The translations under genes were made by a program, and so were the position numbers. Positions 10,538 through 22,134 of a stretch of 64,000 nucleotides of DNA are shown piece by piece. Location: positions 616,112 through 680,111 of the forward strand of contig WIDE01000004.1 of assembly GCA_015039315.1 (NCBI GenBank), in the 5' to 3' direction. The DNA comes from Clavulina sp. PMI_390 (taxonomy: Eukaryota > Basidiomycota > Agaricomycetes > Cantharellales > Hydnaceae). The notes beneath the pieces are model-generated. The model saw only the letters and a program-made list of their open reading frames with translations. It did not search any database and was not told the origin of the DNA. Each line of letters begins with the position of its first letter. Position 1 is the stretch's first letter.

Positions 10538-11809
10538 ATGGAGTCCTTTTCACATAGACAGCCGATCGCACCATCGGCATTCCTCCCGCCGCTGAAGAAG
10601 CTGAGCTCTCTGTCAGCCTCGCAGCTCTCAATCCACATTAGGTCCCTGTACCAACTATACCAGCCTCATCACAAACCCCCTTTCCCTTCTCCTCAATCTC
10701 CCCCTGCTGTCGATTCCGGGTACGCCTCTGATGTCGAAGATCAAGACCAGATCTCCACGCCCTCCCTATCTATCATCTCGTCTCTAGATCCTCCTTCACG
10801 TGCTTGCGAAGATGCTTGGGACATCGTCCGCGCAGATCCGTACGAGAAGGACCATACTATTCGATGGATGACTGGGTTCCTTGGTAGAGGATTGGAGTGG
10901 GTAGCAGAAGGAGAAGAGACCGGAGAACAGGAGTACGAAGACCGCGAGGTCGTATACGACAGTGTCTCCTCTCTCTTGAGTGCCTGCTCTCAGCTCTCGG
11001 AATCGGGGGCTCTTGAACGCGAATTCGTTTATCACAACGTGCGTGTTCCGGGTGGTGGGAAGCCTGTGAAGGTCGTGCTCAAGGACGAGGAGCTCACTGC
11101 AACGGACCACACGTCGGTCGGGCTTCAAACGTGGGGTGCATCCTCAGCGATGGCCGAGCGTATACTCGTGTCACCGTCGTCGTATGGGCTAGACTTGCAG
11201 GAGGCCTCTGCTGCCTCGCGCCCTATTCGCATCCTCGAATTGGGCGCCGGGACAGGCCTTCTCGGACTTGCTATTGGCAACTTGCTTGTTCAAGCGGGCT
11301 GCTCTGCCCAGGTGGTATTGACCGATTTTCATGCTGCGGTGCTCGCCAACCTCGAGGTCAACATCCGAGCCAACCCTTTATCTTCTTCATCCTCCCTTGT
11401 TACCCTCATTGCGGCCCCATTGGATTGGGAGCTCGTCCACAACGCTAGAGGCGAAGAATTGGAGCTTCATCCGGCTTTGCAGGAGAAGTTTGACATAATC
11501 GTGGGTGCGGATGTCGTGTATCACCCTGATCACGCTAAGTGGCTCGCGAGCGCGGGGAGCTATTTCCTTCGGCACCCCGAACCTGCTCGTACCATCAAGC
11601 CAGTGATGCACCTCATTGCAGGGTCTCGCGCGACCCGCGCAACGACGCAGTCTTCGATTTATGACGCATTCCCTCCTCGTAATCCTAGCCCCGCCTCGTC
11701 AGAAGATCCAATGCTCCGTATTGTTGAATCTTGCGATGTTGCGCGGCTGAAGAATGTAGGGCGTGCTGACGAGACAGGATATCGGGAGTACAGGATTGAG
11801 TGGCAGTGA
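10538..11809 (+). CDS. EFM2-like protein-lysine methyltransferase
   Basis: Intronless gene of 423 codons for a seven-beta-strand SAM-dependent methyltransferase. Motif I is ILELGAGTGLLGLA (near residue 235). The acidic end of strand 2 is VVLTDFHAAVLANLEVN. The catalytic-type post-motif is IIVGADVVYHPDHAKWL. The C-terminus ends with a strand typical of the METTL21/FAM86 group (GYREYRIEWQ). The long N-terminal extension (about 220 residues) and total length match yeast Efm2 (about 419 residues), which methylates elongation factor 2, so an Efm2-type role is likely but not proven. It lies head-to-head with OLE1 and tandem with the TLDc gene. Confidence 0.75.
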   Translation: MESFSHRQPIAPSAFLPPLKKLSSLSASQLSIHIRSLYQLYQPHHKPPFPSPQSPPAVDSGYASDVEDQDQISTPSLSIISSLDPPSRACEDAWDIVRADPYEKDHTIRWMTGFLGRGLEWVAEGEETGEQEYEDREVVYDSVSSLLSACSQLSESGALEREFVYHNVRVPGGGKPVKVVLKDEELTATDHTSVGLQTWGASSAMAERILVSPSSYGLDLQEASAASRPIRILELGAGTGLLGLAIGNLLVQAGCSAQVVLTDFHAAVLANLEVNIRANPLSSSSSLVTLIAAPLDWELVHNARGEELELHPALQEKFDIIVGADVVYHPDHAKWLASAGSYFLRHPEPARTIKPVMHLIAGSRATRATTQSSIYDAFPPRNPSPASSEDPMLRIVESCDVARLKNVGRADETGYREYRIEWQ

Positions 11810-12191
11810 TATAATGCCTAGGGGGCCGAGTTCTACAGACCGCTTTTTCTTTGGGGTATTAGAATAGATACAACTAGATGGTGTCGTAATATCATACATT
11901 TTGCTCCTTTTACATGTTTTTCCGTGATGCGCCGACTGGGTTTGGTTGGCGACGTGTTGAACAAGTTCATACCAGACGTCAGAGGCGTGTTGTGGCCCCA
12001 GTGCCCTAAGGACTTGCATTGAGCTCCATCTCAAATCATCCAAAGAAGCCGATCTCAGTCGATCTGGTGAGGAAATCCCGTTGGGCTTGGCTGGTGATCA
12101 CATTGAGAGATAACAATTCATCCTGACATTGACAGTGACAAGCCCACCAACAGTCGCTCACAGAGAATTCCAAGTCCTAGAACCACCCGCA
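11810..12191. other. Intergenic, no gene seen
   Basis: 382 bp between the methyltransferase stop and the TLDc gene start. It has an AT-rich start (probable 3' UTR) and then likely promoter sequence. An in-frame extension upstream of 12192 begins only with TTG and is not supported as coding. Confidence 0.4.
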
Positions 12192-14164
12192 ATGCCATAC
12201 ACGCCACTTGTACCTCTACCTGGAGGAGGCGAGACCGTCGGAGATCCATTCGAGGAGCTCTTACGTCCGAACCCTGCACCTCAACCATCGTCATCAACAT
12301 CATCAGCAAGACCGCTCTTTTCTCCAACTTCCCATTCTTCTGCTGCTCGTCCAGCAGCACATCCGATAGTGATTCCACGACACGAAGCCAACGGTGCTGC
12401 TTCATCAAACAGCCACGCGAATGGCGATACGGACAGCGGTGCTGCTGCGCCACTGGCCACACCCTCCTCGTCTACCTCAGACTTTGGAGATTTTGTTTCC
12501 GTAGACCCATCCCAAGACCCACTAGGATCGGGTTTCTCTCCCTCAGACCAATCTATGCTCCCTTCCTCGGGAGCCTCCGACGCATTTGTGGACGAGGCAC
12601 GACAACGGGCTGAGGAAGGAGAGAAACGAATAATGGACGAATTCGACTTTTTCGAAAACGACCCTTCTAGTCTTTTAAAAGGGGACCAGCCCTCGTCGTC
12701 GATTGCTGCCGATTTGCAAGACGCACTGTCAACACCTGGACACGTGCCTACGCCGCCAGGAGCGACGCTACTCGACTCCGAACCTGAGGAGCTGCTGAAT
12801 TTCGACTCATCTTTTTCTCCTCATACCCCCATACCCTACCAAAGACAGCCGCCGATGTCCATTTATTCTGGGCTGTCGCCCAATTTAACACCATCCCAGT
12901 CAGCGCTCGGCAGCCGCAGTGGCACACCAACCAATATGCATTATTCAACTCGAGCTCCCGAACCCATCCCTTCATCATCTCATGAAAAATCCTCCCTAGA
13001 CGAGCCTGATGGATCGTCTACACTGGACCGAGAAGATGATCCCTCTCCAATGTCCAGCTCGTTTACCTCGTACTTCTCAGGTACATTGTCCCGAAAATGG
13101 AGCAACATGCTCCGATCGTCGTCCTCCAACAATTCTTCCTCCTCATCCCTGTCAGCGGCAAACGGGTCCCCGTCCTTTATGCATGCCACCCCCTCACCTC
13201 CCCACCCTACTCACGCAGTCTCAATGCCTGCCACACTTTCCACACTCACTCACGACTCGCCCTTTGCTGATCATGTTTTCATCCCTCCATCGGGTGCACC
13301 AGGCACGTTATTCGGACTGTATCTTCCCTGTCATCCACTAATAATTGCCCTTATCCAGGCTTCGCCGGTGAACGGAATTGGAACAAAGGCTTTGAGTTTT
13401 CTCCGGCTCAGAAAGTTGGCAACCCTGTGGAATTGGTTGGGAGGAACGACACAGCTCAACAGGTGCTAACCTCTGAGATCGCCCAAGCAGTACGTATCAT
13501 CATCCCCTGCCTTGTCCTGCGTTCGCAGCCCGGGTACTTATGCTTAAAGTTTCCTAACTTAACTGGCATGTTCAATAGATACGACCACACCTCCCTGCAT
13601 TCTTCCGTTTAACAAAACAATGGTCTCTGCTCTATTCCCTTGATCAGCACGGCATATCGCTCGCTACATTCTACGCGCGCGTCTCCCCCCACTGTGGACT
13701 CGGAGGGTGTTTACTAGTTATCCGAGACTCTGAGGATCATACCTTTGGCGTATGGGTAGGTGATGGGATTCGGAGGAGTGCAAGTATCGGTTCGTCTAGA
13801 GGATACTACGGTAGTGGCGACTCCTTCCTATGGAAAGAGGAGCACCATCAAAACAGGCAAGACGTGAAGGTTTACAAATGGACAGGGAAAAACGACTATG
13901 TAGCTCTGTGCGAAGCAGATTACATTTCATTTGGAGGCGGGTAAGTCTGACATCCTCAGCATCAAGATGCAGTACATATCCTCAAAAACCCTTCTCTCTC
14001 TTAGTGATGGGCGATATGGGTTGTTCCTCGATTCTTCATTGTTTGACGGTTCAACTGCCCCATGCCCAACATTCGGGAATGCTCCCCTGTGCGGCTCTCC
14101 CGATGCTAGTGGGACAGTCCGGTTTGAATGTGTGGGTCTTGAGGCATGGGGCATTTTGCGGTGA
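12192..14164 (+). CDS. OXR1: TLDc-domain protein, OXR1-like
   Basis: Oxidation-resistance family protein. In yeast and animals Oxr1/TLDc proteins bind the V-ATPase and promote its disassembly. The first ATG is at 12192. About 370 residues of Ser/Pro-rich disordered sequence precede the TLDc domain, including SYFSGTLSRKWSNML near its end. The domain begins FAGERNWNKGF, then LVGRNDTAQQVLTSEIA, LYSLDQHGISLATFY and GGCLLVIRDSEDHTFGVWV. It closes with the hallmark FGGGDGRYGLFLD and ends FECVGLEAWGILR. Four exons. The first intron appears to use a GC donor (CCAG|GCACGT at 13303), because the nearby GT at 13307 breaks the frame. It is convergent with the Vps3844-like gene, 148 bp away. Confidence 0.9.
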
Positions 14165-14312
14165 CTCTTTCTTAGTCGACTGCAGCAACTTTCGTAATTC
14201 AATGTATAATTGTTTTTGGTTCTGGCTGATTATACGGACACCACACCACCGCATTACACTGATAATGGCTACGTGCAATAAAATACCCATTCTCCACGCG
14301 ACTCTCTGATTC

Positions 14313-15660
14313 TTAGTCTCTCTTCAAATGCCCTGAGCTCCCAGAGGTGAGGACGTTAGGTAGCTCGGCCGCTCCAACAGTGTAAAGGATGCTGACGGAG
14401 CCAATGGCGACCGCAATCAGGAGAATAGTCGACCCAGCTAGGAGGACGAATTGGCTAGGAGGGACAAGCGTCTTTCAGTAAAAGCTACTACTATGGTAAA
14501 CTGAGAAATAACGTACACAGAATAATCTTGCTTCTGGCAAGAACTTCCCGCCCACGAGGTCTTGCGCCCCTTGGAGTCCGTAGTCGATCCGCAGGCACAC
14601 GACCAGCAGGTCTTGTCAGCGCGGCTGACCTGAATGCAGGATCCATGTCCAGAGCACGAGCTCGTTGAGTTGGTGCAAGAGTCGGCGGATGTGAAACACT
14701 GCGATGAGGAGAAGATAGGGATGACACCATGCTTTAGCTTGGTGTCGGCGCGAGAATACAGTTGTTGTTGGTCGGAGGGGTGGACGAGAATAGCGACTTT
14801 GCGAGTCTTGAGACCAGCCTATACACGCCAATCATGAGAACCACATGAGTGAGTGTGTATGGCAACAAGAGGAGCTGGACTTACATGAGAGAAAACACCT
14901 TGCAGAGCTTTTGCAGCGTTGTGATACACTTCACTGTTACGGCCGTGCTCGTGTTCGATTTGAGACAGACCCTGCAATTGGAGGCCCGTGAACTTCACAT
15001 CGTCCTGGTCGGGCTTACCCTCCAACAGGCCAACTAATGTGCTGAGCTCATCCATGAACACTGAAGTGCTTTTGGATGGAGTGAGGTCAAATACATCCAA
15101 CATCCCCTTATATGTAGGGACGGAAGCAGGTTCGGAAGGAGTAGAGATAACGTCGAGAATGGAGGATGTGATGCGGTCAAATAGGGTATACGCAGTCGAG
15201 GCGTAGGTCTCGAGAAGTTCAGTGAAGTGGGAGGATTCGGGGGCGTCAGGGATGGTAAAGGTGGGTTGGAGAGACATGAAATCTTGTAAAAATACGATAA
15301 ATTAGACATAGTAATTAACAATCCTGCTATATACTTACCTTGGGGATGGTCGGACTGCATAACAATCATGACCACGTCGGGCCTGCCTGCACCGATCGCG
15401 TTCTCGACGGGATGGACGGGGTTCCATAGATACTCCCACTCATGCCTCCCGAAATCAATAGCGTCCTCAATCACTTCAGCAAAGAGTGAGCGTGCCAGAC
15501 CCGTATAGTGGGCTAGAACAGAGTTCGCCTCATAGGGAGACAAGGCAGGGATGGTTCGGCTGTGAGAGGTAGGAGCAGGCTGGAGGTAGACCTGAGCCGA
15601 GGAAGATGCAGTCGCGAGCGCTGGCAAGGTGCTCAACAACAGAGAAAATGACGTTCTCAT
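14313..15660 (-). CDS. Vps3844-like (DUF3844) secretory membrane protein
   Basis: Fungal protein of the Vps3844/DUF3844 family, linked in fission yeast to vacuolar sorting. The ATG at 15660 gives a clear signal peptide (MRTSFSLLLSTLPALATASS). The lumenal part contains LFAEVIEDAIDFGRHEW and a helical middle. The diagnostic C-terminal domain has an EGF-like Cys cluster: CTNSTSSCSGHGSC, then a CWSCAC element. It is followed by a membrane span (SQFVLLAGSTILLIAVA) and a short tail ending HLKRD. Four exons are visible, with introns near 15290-15350, 14825-14885 and 14456-14520. The topology is ER/vacuole lumen with one C-terminal anchor. The function beyond the family name is not known to me. Confidence 0.8.
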
Positions 15661-15886
15661 CGTGCGCAGACTAATACAAGCGCTACGGGTCAGCAAAAGG
15701 CAACAACAACAAACACTGCGCCTCATCCGTTCCCCACTTTTATGTTTTACTATATATCATTTGTGCGCCCTCCAACGACATGGGCACAAGGAACCATTTC
15801 AATATCCATACAGATCGCAAATGACCTTCGTACTGAGTTTGTGACGTCCGATGAGCTAGTCTGATTTTATTGAGGTTGACTGCTCG

Positions 15887-17249
15887 ATGATGCTCCTCAG
15901 GATTTGCCCCAACGAGCACAATGTTTATGCTACGTGGCTGCATCTGAATGGTACTTTTGCCGATGCCCCTCGCAAGCTCACCACCTGGAGACCGGGAATA
16001 GAAAATAAATTGCTAGACATCCCACTGCCTCTTACTAGACGGGCAGACTCAGCCTTCCGCCTATTGCTCTCATCGTCAAATGGTCGTGCTAAAGGAGCCA
16101 CTTCTGCCCCTGATGTTATCTCACTGCTAGATGCCCAGTTTGGAGCTTTGCCGCTTCCCGTCATCTCCCTTCCGATCTGGATCGGGCAAGATCCAGTCCT
16201 CAGTGGCTCAAAGAAAGGCAAAGGAGGAGCCAAACCACAAAAGCAAGAACAAATTGAGCGCAAGCTGCTTCTCCCTCCCAGACCTGAAGGAACAGATGCT
16301 CTGGGGACACCTGCATACCTCACCCTCCGGGAAGAAACCTCTTACGATCTTGACAAAGTGCCGTGAGATCCCTGACAGAGCATCTGCTCACTTTTGGTCT
16401 AACGAGGTTATTAACAGAAAATATGGGACTCTGGCCTCGGATTATCGGCCTGGCTGTCTAGACCACAGAGCTGGGAGTCGAATGAGAGTTTACGAGCCTT
16501 GCTCACTCAAGACTCCGTGTTGAGCGTACTAGAACTTGGTACGGCCCATCCCGGCAGCGCGAGGAGTGAGCAGCAAATAGCTCAAATATCATTGCTTTAG
16601 GGTGTGGAACTGGGCTCGTTTCACTTGCGTTAGCCGCTTTGCTGCAAGTGAGCCGAGCCGGGAAGGAGACAAGCATACTCGCTACAGACTTAGGTACTTT
16701 CTCGTTCCATGCTCCCTTCTGTCGTATTACTCAACATTGGTTATGAATATGCCAGCCTCTGCACTACCGTTGATCGCTCACAATTTTGAAGCAAATGCCC
16801 CACTTTATACCTCCGTATCGTTGACTGCAGAAGAATTGGACTGGGAAGATGATCCAACAGCCATCAAGGCACGATATCCTCTCGGGCACGATCTCATCAT
16901 GTGAGTCGGATATTACGTCCTCTGCCTGGGCACTACCCGCGGGAGGTTCCAGAGCTGCAAGCTAATGCGATCTGTTCACTTGATCTCCAGAATGGCAGAT
17001 GTAACCTACAACACAGACATGTTCCCAGCTCTGCTCAGAACTCTGGAGGCCCTCGTCAGCACCATGACTTCACGCGGCGCTCCCTCTCCAGCAGTGCTCC
17101 TTGCGTACAAGGAACGTGATCCCGGCGAGCGGGCAATCTTCCAATTAGCTCAAGCCATCGGTGTCAATTTCGTATTGATGGATGAGATAGAAGGTGCTGG
17201 AGGACATCCTATCGAGATCTACATCAGTAAGCCCACGCTAACAGAGTAG
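15887..17249 (+). CDS. METTL21-type protein methyltransferase
   Basis: Seven-beta-strand SAM methyltransferase. Spliced exons give LDKKIWDSGLGLSAWL (the cap seen in METTL21/VCP-KMT proteins). Motif I is VLELGCGTGLVSLALA, built across an intron near 16540-16600. Next come ILATDLASALPLIAHNF and the DxxY-type motif IIMADVTYNTDMFPAL. It ends IEIYISKPTLTE. An insert rich in Lys and Gly lies at about 16200-16260. The N-terminal ATG at 15887 is the first in frame, but CTCAG just after it could also be an acceptor for an unseen 5' exon, so the start is uncertain. The substrate is unknown; nothing in the context helps. It is divergent from the Vps3844-like gene (226 bp between starts). Confidence 0.75.
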
Positions 17250-17442
17250 GTATTATTTGCGATTACGCCAAATAGGTTCAGATTAGGGTCGTCAAACTCG
17301 TCATAGGTTCGAGAGCTACATGAAAGCAATGTAATATTATATCGGAATCTTTGAGTCTGGTGATGAACGAAGGAAAAAAGTCCGTGGAGAGACATGGGTA
17401 AAATTTTCTGAGTAGCCCCGAAGCCAAAAGCGAATAGTTCGT

Positions 17443-20400
17443 TAGTTGCGGCGGCACCACAAGAACAGATTCCGTTTGACCCAGTAGTAAACACACTAAG
17501 AGTTATGGTTAAGCTGTCAGATCATATTCTCGATCTTGAGAAGATAGAAAGACTCACTCCGGTGAAGCGCACGAGTGCAAGGCCGAAGGTGGACCATAGG
17601 ATGATGCTGAAATAGGTGTGCTGCTTGGCTTGGAGCGCTTGGTCGTCCTTAGCTTCATTGCCGGACGTTACGCCATTGAGAGTTTCGATGGTCATGGCAA
17701 GAGTTGCATTGCTCAGCATCCATATAGCGACCAATCGCGTACGGAACGTCTTGTTCTTGTCCTAATATTATGGCATCGAGGTAAGAAGGGGCGGCCATGA
17801 GCAAGGAGGACGTGAGCGAGTTGTGCGAAGGGGACGTACATCGTGAGTGAGTTCCTCTACCGTGACCACCTTCACGGGCTTGGAAGTCGCGCGGTCAACG
17901 GTCTTTTTGAATGTCTTCTCAAGGTCTTCTGCGTTCCTGATCGTGTCCTCAACGACACCATGGGCGTCACCGCCCTTCTTCTTCGAGTTAACCTGGGGGA
18001 GCACTTCTGCCTTGTCGCTACCTTTCGTACCCCATGAGACCTAGCAAAGAAAACATGAATACCAAGCTTGGAGGTACGAGTGACGAGTGCTCAATGCTTA
18101 CATCATGCCTAATTAGTCGTAGTCAGTAACGATGAAATTGGTGTAGTGAATAGCTGGATCTACTCACAGATTGCAAAAGGCGTAGACGTTTAGGACGTTC
18201 GTGAAGGACATGGCAAGGAGTAGGTATTGCGGCATGCTCGTAACAATATGCCAAGGATCGGCCTAATAGGAAATGATCAGTCTTTCTCATTTGTTCTTCA
18301 GATTCACAGGAGAACTCACGTAGAGGATGGATGAGAAGAGGTAAATACCTATTCACAGGAGCAGAGCAGAAGGGGTGCTAGTCAGAACGAGAAGTTTTCG
18401 GGTTGTCAACTAAATTCGTACCAAAAGTGGCTGCCAGCGCCGCTAAAAGTGTACCACTAGTTCCTGATAGCAAGTATCCAAGTTTCGCTGCGATGGTTGT
18501 CTTGCCCGACAGACTGAGAGACTATCATCCAGAGAACTGGTGAGTGATGGGGCCGTCAATTTCAGTGAGCACTGTGCTCACCTGGAATGCCTTCACAGTG
18601 AGCCAGAAGGAGCACACGATGAGGTATAAGGACAAGAATGCGAATATGCTAGCAGGGGAGGTTAAGCCAATGAGGATGCTCAGACAGGACGCAGGAAAAC
18701 TTACCACAGTGTGGCAAGATAGGCGAATCGTTCTCCCTTGGGTCTGTTTCCTAATGCCAGCACGAACTGCCGGATCACTCAGCACCATTCCCTCACAATC
18801 AAGATTCAGGCCAGGCTTACCTGGAGGGCCAGGACGCCGAGATAGATCCACTTGAACGAATCGTTCACCCAGGTCGTCTAGTAGCCGAGCAACAATCATC
18901 AGTTCAAGCCCATTAGTTGGAAAGCAGCAACGTACAATAGTGTTGGTGCCGAATAGGTAAATTGGTGGGTCTTGCTTGGGTAGGAACGAGATGACGATGT
19001 CGAAGGTAAGCCAAATGTTCGCCAGGGCGAACCACGAGAAGATGAGGGAGATGATGTTGTACTAGAGCGTCACAGCGAACAAGAATCAGTCTTTGTCGAA
19101 AGAAGTGACGGAAGTAGAATTGCGCACCAGAGCCTGGATGTGGAAGAAGAACATTCTGCACGTCACGTCAATATGAATGTCTGGGGATACTGACTCATCC
19201 AACAAGAATCCACGAACCTGATTGGGTTGTGCCCGGATTTGTAGAACCGGAAGAAGTGCCATAGCGAATACTGTGTATTGCATTGAGGAACGGCGAAGGA
19301 CATCGTGTCTGGTGGATAGGACTTACAACAGAAGCAGCGAAGGATCTAACAGACATGTACTGGTCAGTTATCTCCCAGATCCGGCAGTTGGCTTGGTCAA
19401 ACTCACCCATTAAGCCATCGTCGTCGCTGGCCGATCAGTTCTGCAGCAGCCTCAGGAACATCCGTTTCGGCTTTGCTAGGTTTGACGTAAGAAAGCGTCC
19501 ATTGGTCGCCTTGCTTAGCCACAAGCTCGAAGCACAGAATACGATCTTCGGCAAGATACATGTTGGCACGGAAGATGCTCATGCCGTACACACCCTTCTT
19601 CCCAAGTCGGTCGGCCACTGTGAAAAGACGAGTTAGCTGATCCATTAGGAAGATGCAAAGCGTTATCCCGACGTACAAGAGTGATCACCATGGAAGTACT
19701 GCTCGAGCTGTAGAAGGAAGCCTGTCAGTTGCATGATCGGTGATCCTACCTATGCAAAGGTAACGCACCGGTCGCCCTTGCAATGCTTTGAACCTGTAGG
19801 CAGAGAACGCTCCAGGAAGCACAGATACGTAACCGAAGCTGCTTTCGAGGGGTTTATCTATTGGAAGAGGGATATCATGAGTGAGGAACGCCCTAGCCCT
19901 ATCGATCTCACAAATTGCTCACCTAAGATATTGCTCATCTATGGACAGACACAGGTCAATGAACACAGGAATTAATCACGGTTGAAGCGGTCCTTACCTT
20001 GTACTCGAAGTTTTGCGCTGCAACAAGGGGGTTGAGCAGCTTCTTGCCTCCCTTGATCATAGCATGGATCTCTCCACAGGCTCCTGCAAGGTTCTTGTCG
20101 TTATAAAAGGCCTCCCACCTAAGGAGATAGGACGTTGAGCGACTGAAGATCTCCCGAGGGGGCTAAGAACATACAGATAGTAGATGGATTTGGCCCCAGG
20201 TTTGGTTCCTGCATCAATGAGCACGCAAATTTCAGGCTACACGAGGATGCCTCGAGTTAGATCAATGACAGCTGTCAAATATAAGAGAGAATCCTGACCT
20301 GGAGATGCCTCCCAATAGCATTGAACAGCCACCGGTGACTGTTAATTTTCTTCTGGTTCTTTTGCTTAATGACGAGGATGAGTTGCACGGGGACCAAGTT

Positions 20401-21787
20401 ATTTGGATCATCGCCGTGGGGGATGACTAGGGTCGGGGTGGCATCTACTGAGAGTTGGGTGGTGTACTGCAAAAGCGGATGATCGGGTAAGCGGGGCTCC
20501 CAACCCCGAATGGAAAACGAGATACCTCAAAGATGTGGGCGACGGTATCCTTCTCGTCGACCTTGCTCTTCATGATACCATCTTGATAGACTCCCACAGT
20601 CGCAAACAGATCTAGGACGTCCTTGTCCATGGGAGCAAGGCCATCGCAAATCAGAGCGACAGTGATCCGTTGCCCTAGAATACGAAAGTCCCGTCAATGT
20701 GGTAAAAGGATCGAGTGCCGTCCGATCAACGCACAGCCCGGAATGCCGTCCTCTGTTGTTTTCTTCCAGTAGCGGGACGATTTGTTCTTGACAATGTCGC
20801 GAATATTGAGCATGACGCCGTGGAGTGTGCGGGCGTAAAGGATTTTGTCCTGCGAGGCGATGGCAATCCAATTGGAAATAGTTAGTCGGAGCTGCGCAGT
20901 TACGCGTTCCTGTTGGCAATGGAAAAAAGACACACCTCATTGTAACTTGTTACAGCTACGAGAAGGTCTGTGGGGCGGCCGTAGTTGCTAGCTCGCAAGG
21001 ACCAGCCATTCTCCCGTGTGAAGTCGTCGGGATCACACTGAATGAATGAAGTCAGTGGAGTGTGCGTCAGAAGTAATGGACTGCGCAACACGAACCGTTG
21101 CAGCCGTGTATCGCATATGAGTGAATTCTGTACCCGGCGTTGCACCTGGAAGATCAAAAACATAGTTGGTGATGATGAGCCCAAAAAAGAGGAAAATCAG
21201 GCGCTGATGGATGGTGCGGGGGTCCTGGTGACGTACCGCGCCATTTTTGTTCCACGGCGCTCCAGACGGGCTCGGGGACGGGGTATTCGTTGATGAAGTT
21301 GCCGTTTGTGAGCTTGATACGCTGTGTCTTGCCTCGTCGGATGGTTTGTCGACGGGCCCAGGCGGCGTCGGACGACTCGACACCCCCTCGGAGGGCGTAT
21401 GGATCGCCGTACGCGCTTGGGTCGACCCTGAGCAACAAGTGAGCCTAGGTAGAATGCAGTGCATAAATCGCGCGAGGAAACATACGATGAAGGTGGGTAG
21501 GAGACGCCAGGTCCCTGCCGAGCTGTCAGTGGTTGCGACTCGTCGTATGCGTCTGGTTCAGTGGCATCGTGCTCCTCCTCGTGCCCATAGTCCTTGGATG
21601 GGAGGCTCGTGTCAGAAAGTGAGTAGGATGGGCGAGAAACTAGTGCTGGTAGGTTGAGGTTACTGCTCGAGCCGACAGTGCTGGGAGGGTATGACGACTC
21701 TTGTCGCTGCTGGCCATCATGGAATGGATCAGCGTACGAGACGTGGGGCAGTGGTGGAGGAGGTCCTGGTGGAGGATTTTGAGACAT
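17443..21787 (-). CDS. CHS: Chitin synthase (division I, class I-III)
   Basis: Processive plasma-membrane glycosyltransferase making cell-wall chitin from UDP-GlcNAc. The ATG at 21787 starts [20 protein letters not shown], a Pro-rich cytosolic tail. The N-terminal chitin_synth_1N region follows ([30 protein letters not shown]). Catalytic motifs are [26 protein letters not shown] (UDP site), [22 protein letters not shown] and the product-site motif [11 protein letters not shown] near 19410-19440. Several membrane spans follow, with [20 protein letters not shown] near the end. The true C-terminus is [17 protein letters not shown], reached by splicing GGA|gtgagt near 17560 to the exon ending at 17443. 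More than fifteen introns and roughly 900 residues. Class I, II or III cannot be separated by eye. Confidence 0.93.
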
Positions 21788-22134
21788 CGAGCAAAGTTGG
21801 AGAGAGAGTGCTCTAGAGGGAGAAGATTATTGTGTTTTTAACAGTGATGGGAGAAGGGAGAAGTCAAGAGTTCGGGAGGCTTGTTGCTGCGTTGCCCACG
21901 ACAGTCACGCTCCAACGAACAACACGCGCAGATGGTGGCACCGAACCTGTGTTCATTCATCCCATCCCATCAGCTAATTATATCCCCGGCCTAACAGTTT
22001 GTTCGGATGAGAAAGGCTGTGCATTCAGTCGTACCAGTATACAACATTATTAAGAACATTATGTACATAGAAAAAGTGGAGAGAGATGTCGCGCTGCGCA
22101 GGGAGAAAAGAAAACATTAACTGGCTCGAAGACG
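21788..22134. other. Chitin synthase promoter region
   Basis: 347 bp between the chitin synthase start and the 3' end of the next minus-strand gene. No coding frame is convincing. It should hold the chitin synthase promoter and the 3' UTR of the neighbour. Confidence 0.4.

Noticed and set aside
12129..12191. N-terminal extension of the TLDc protein
   Set aside because: It starts at TTG; the first ATG in frame is 12192.
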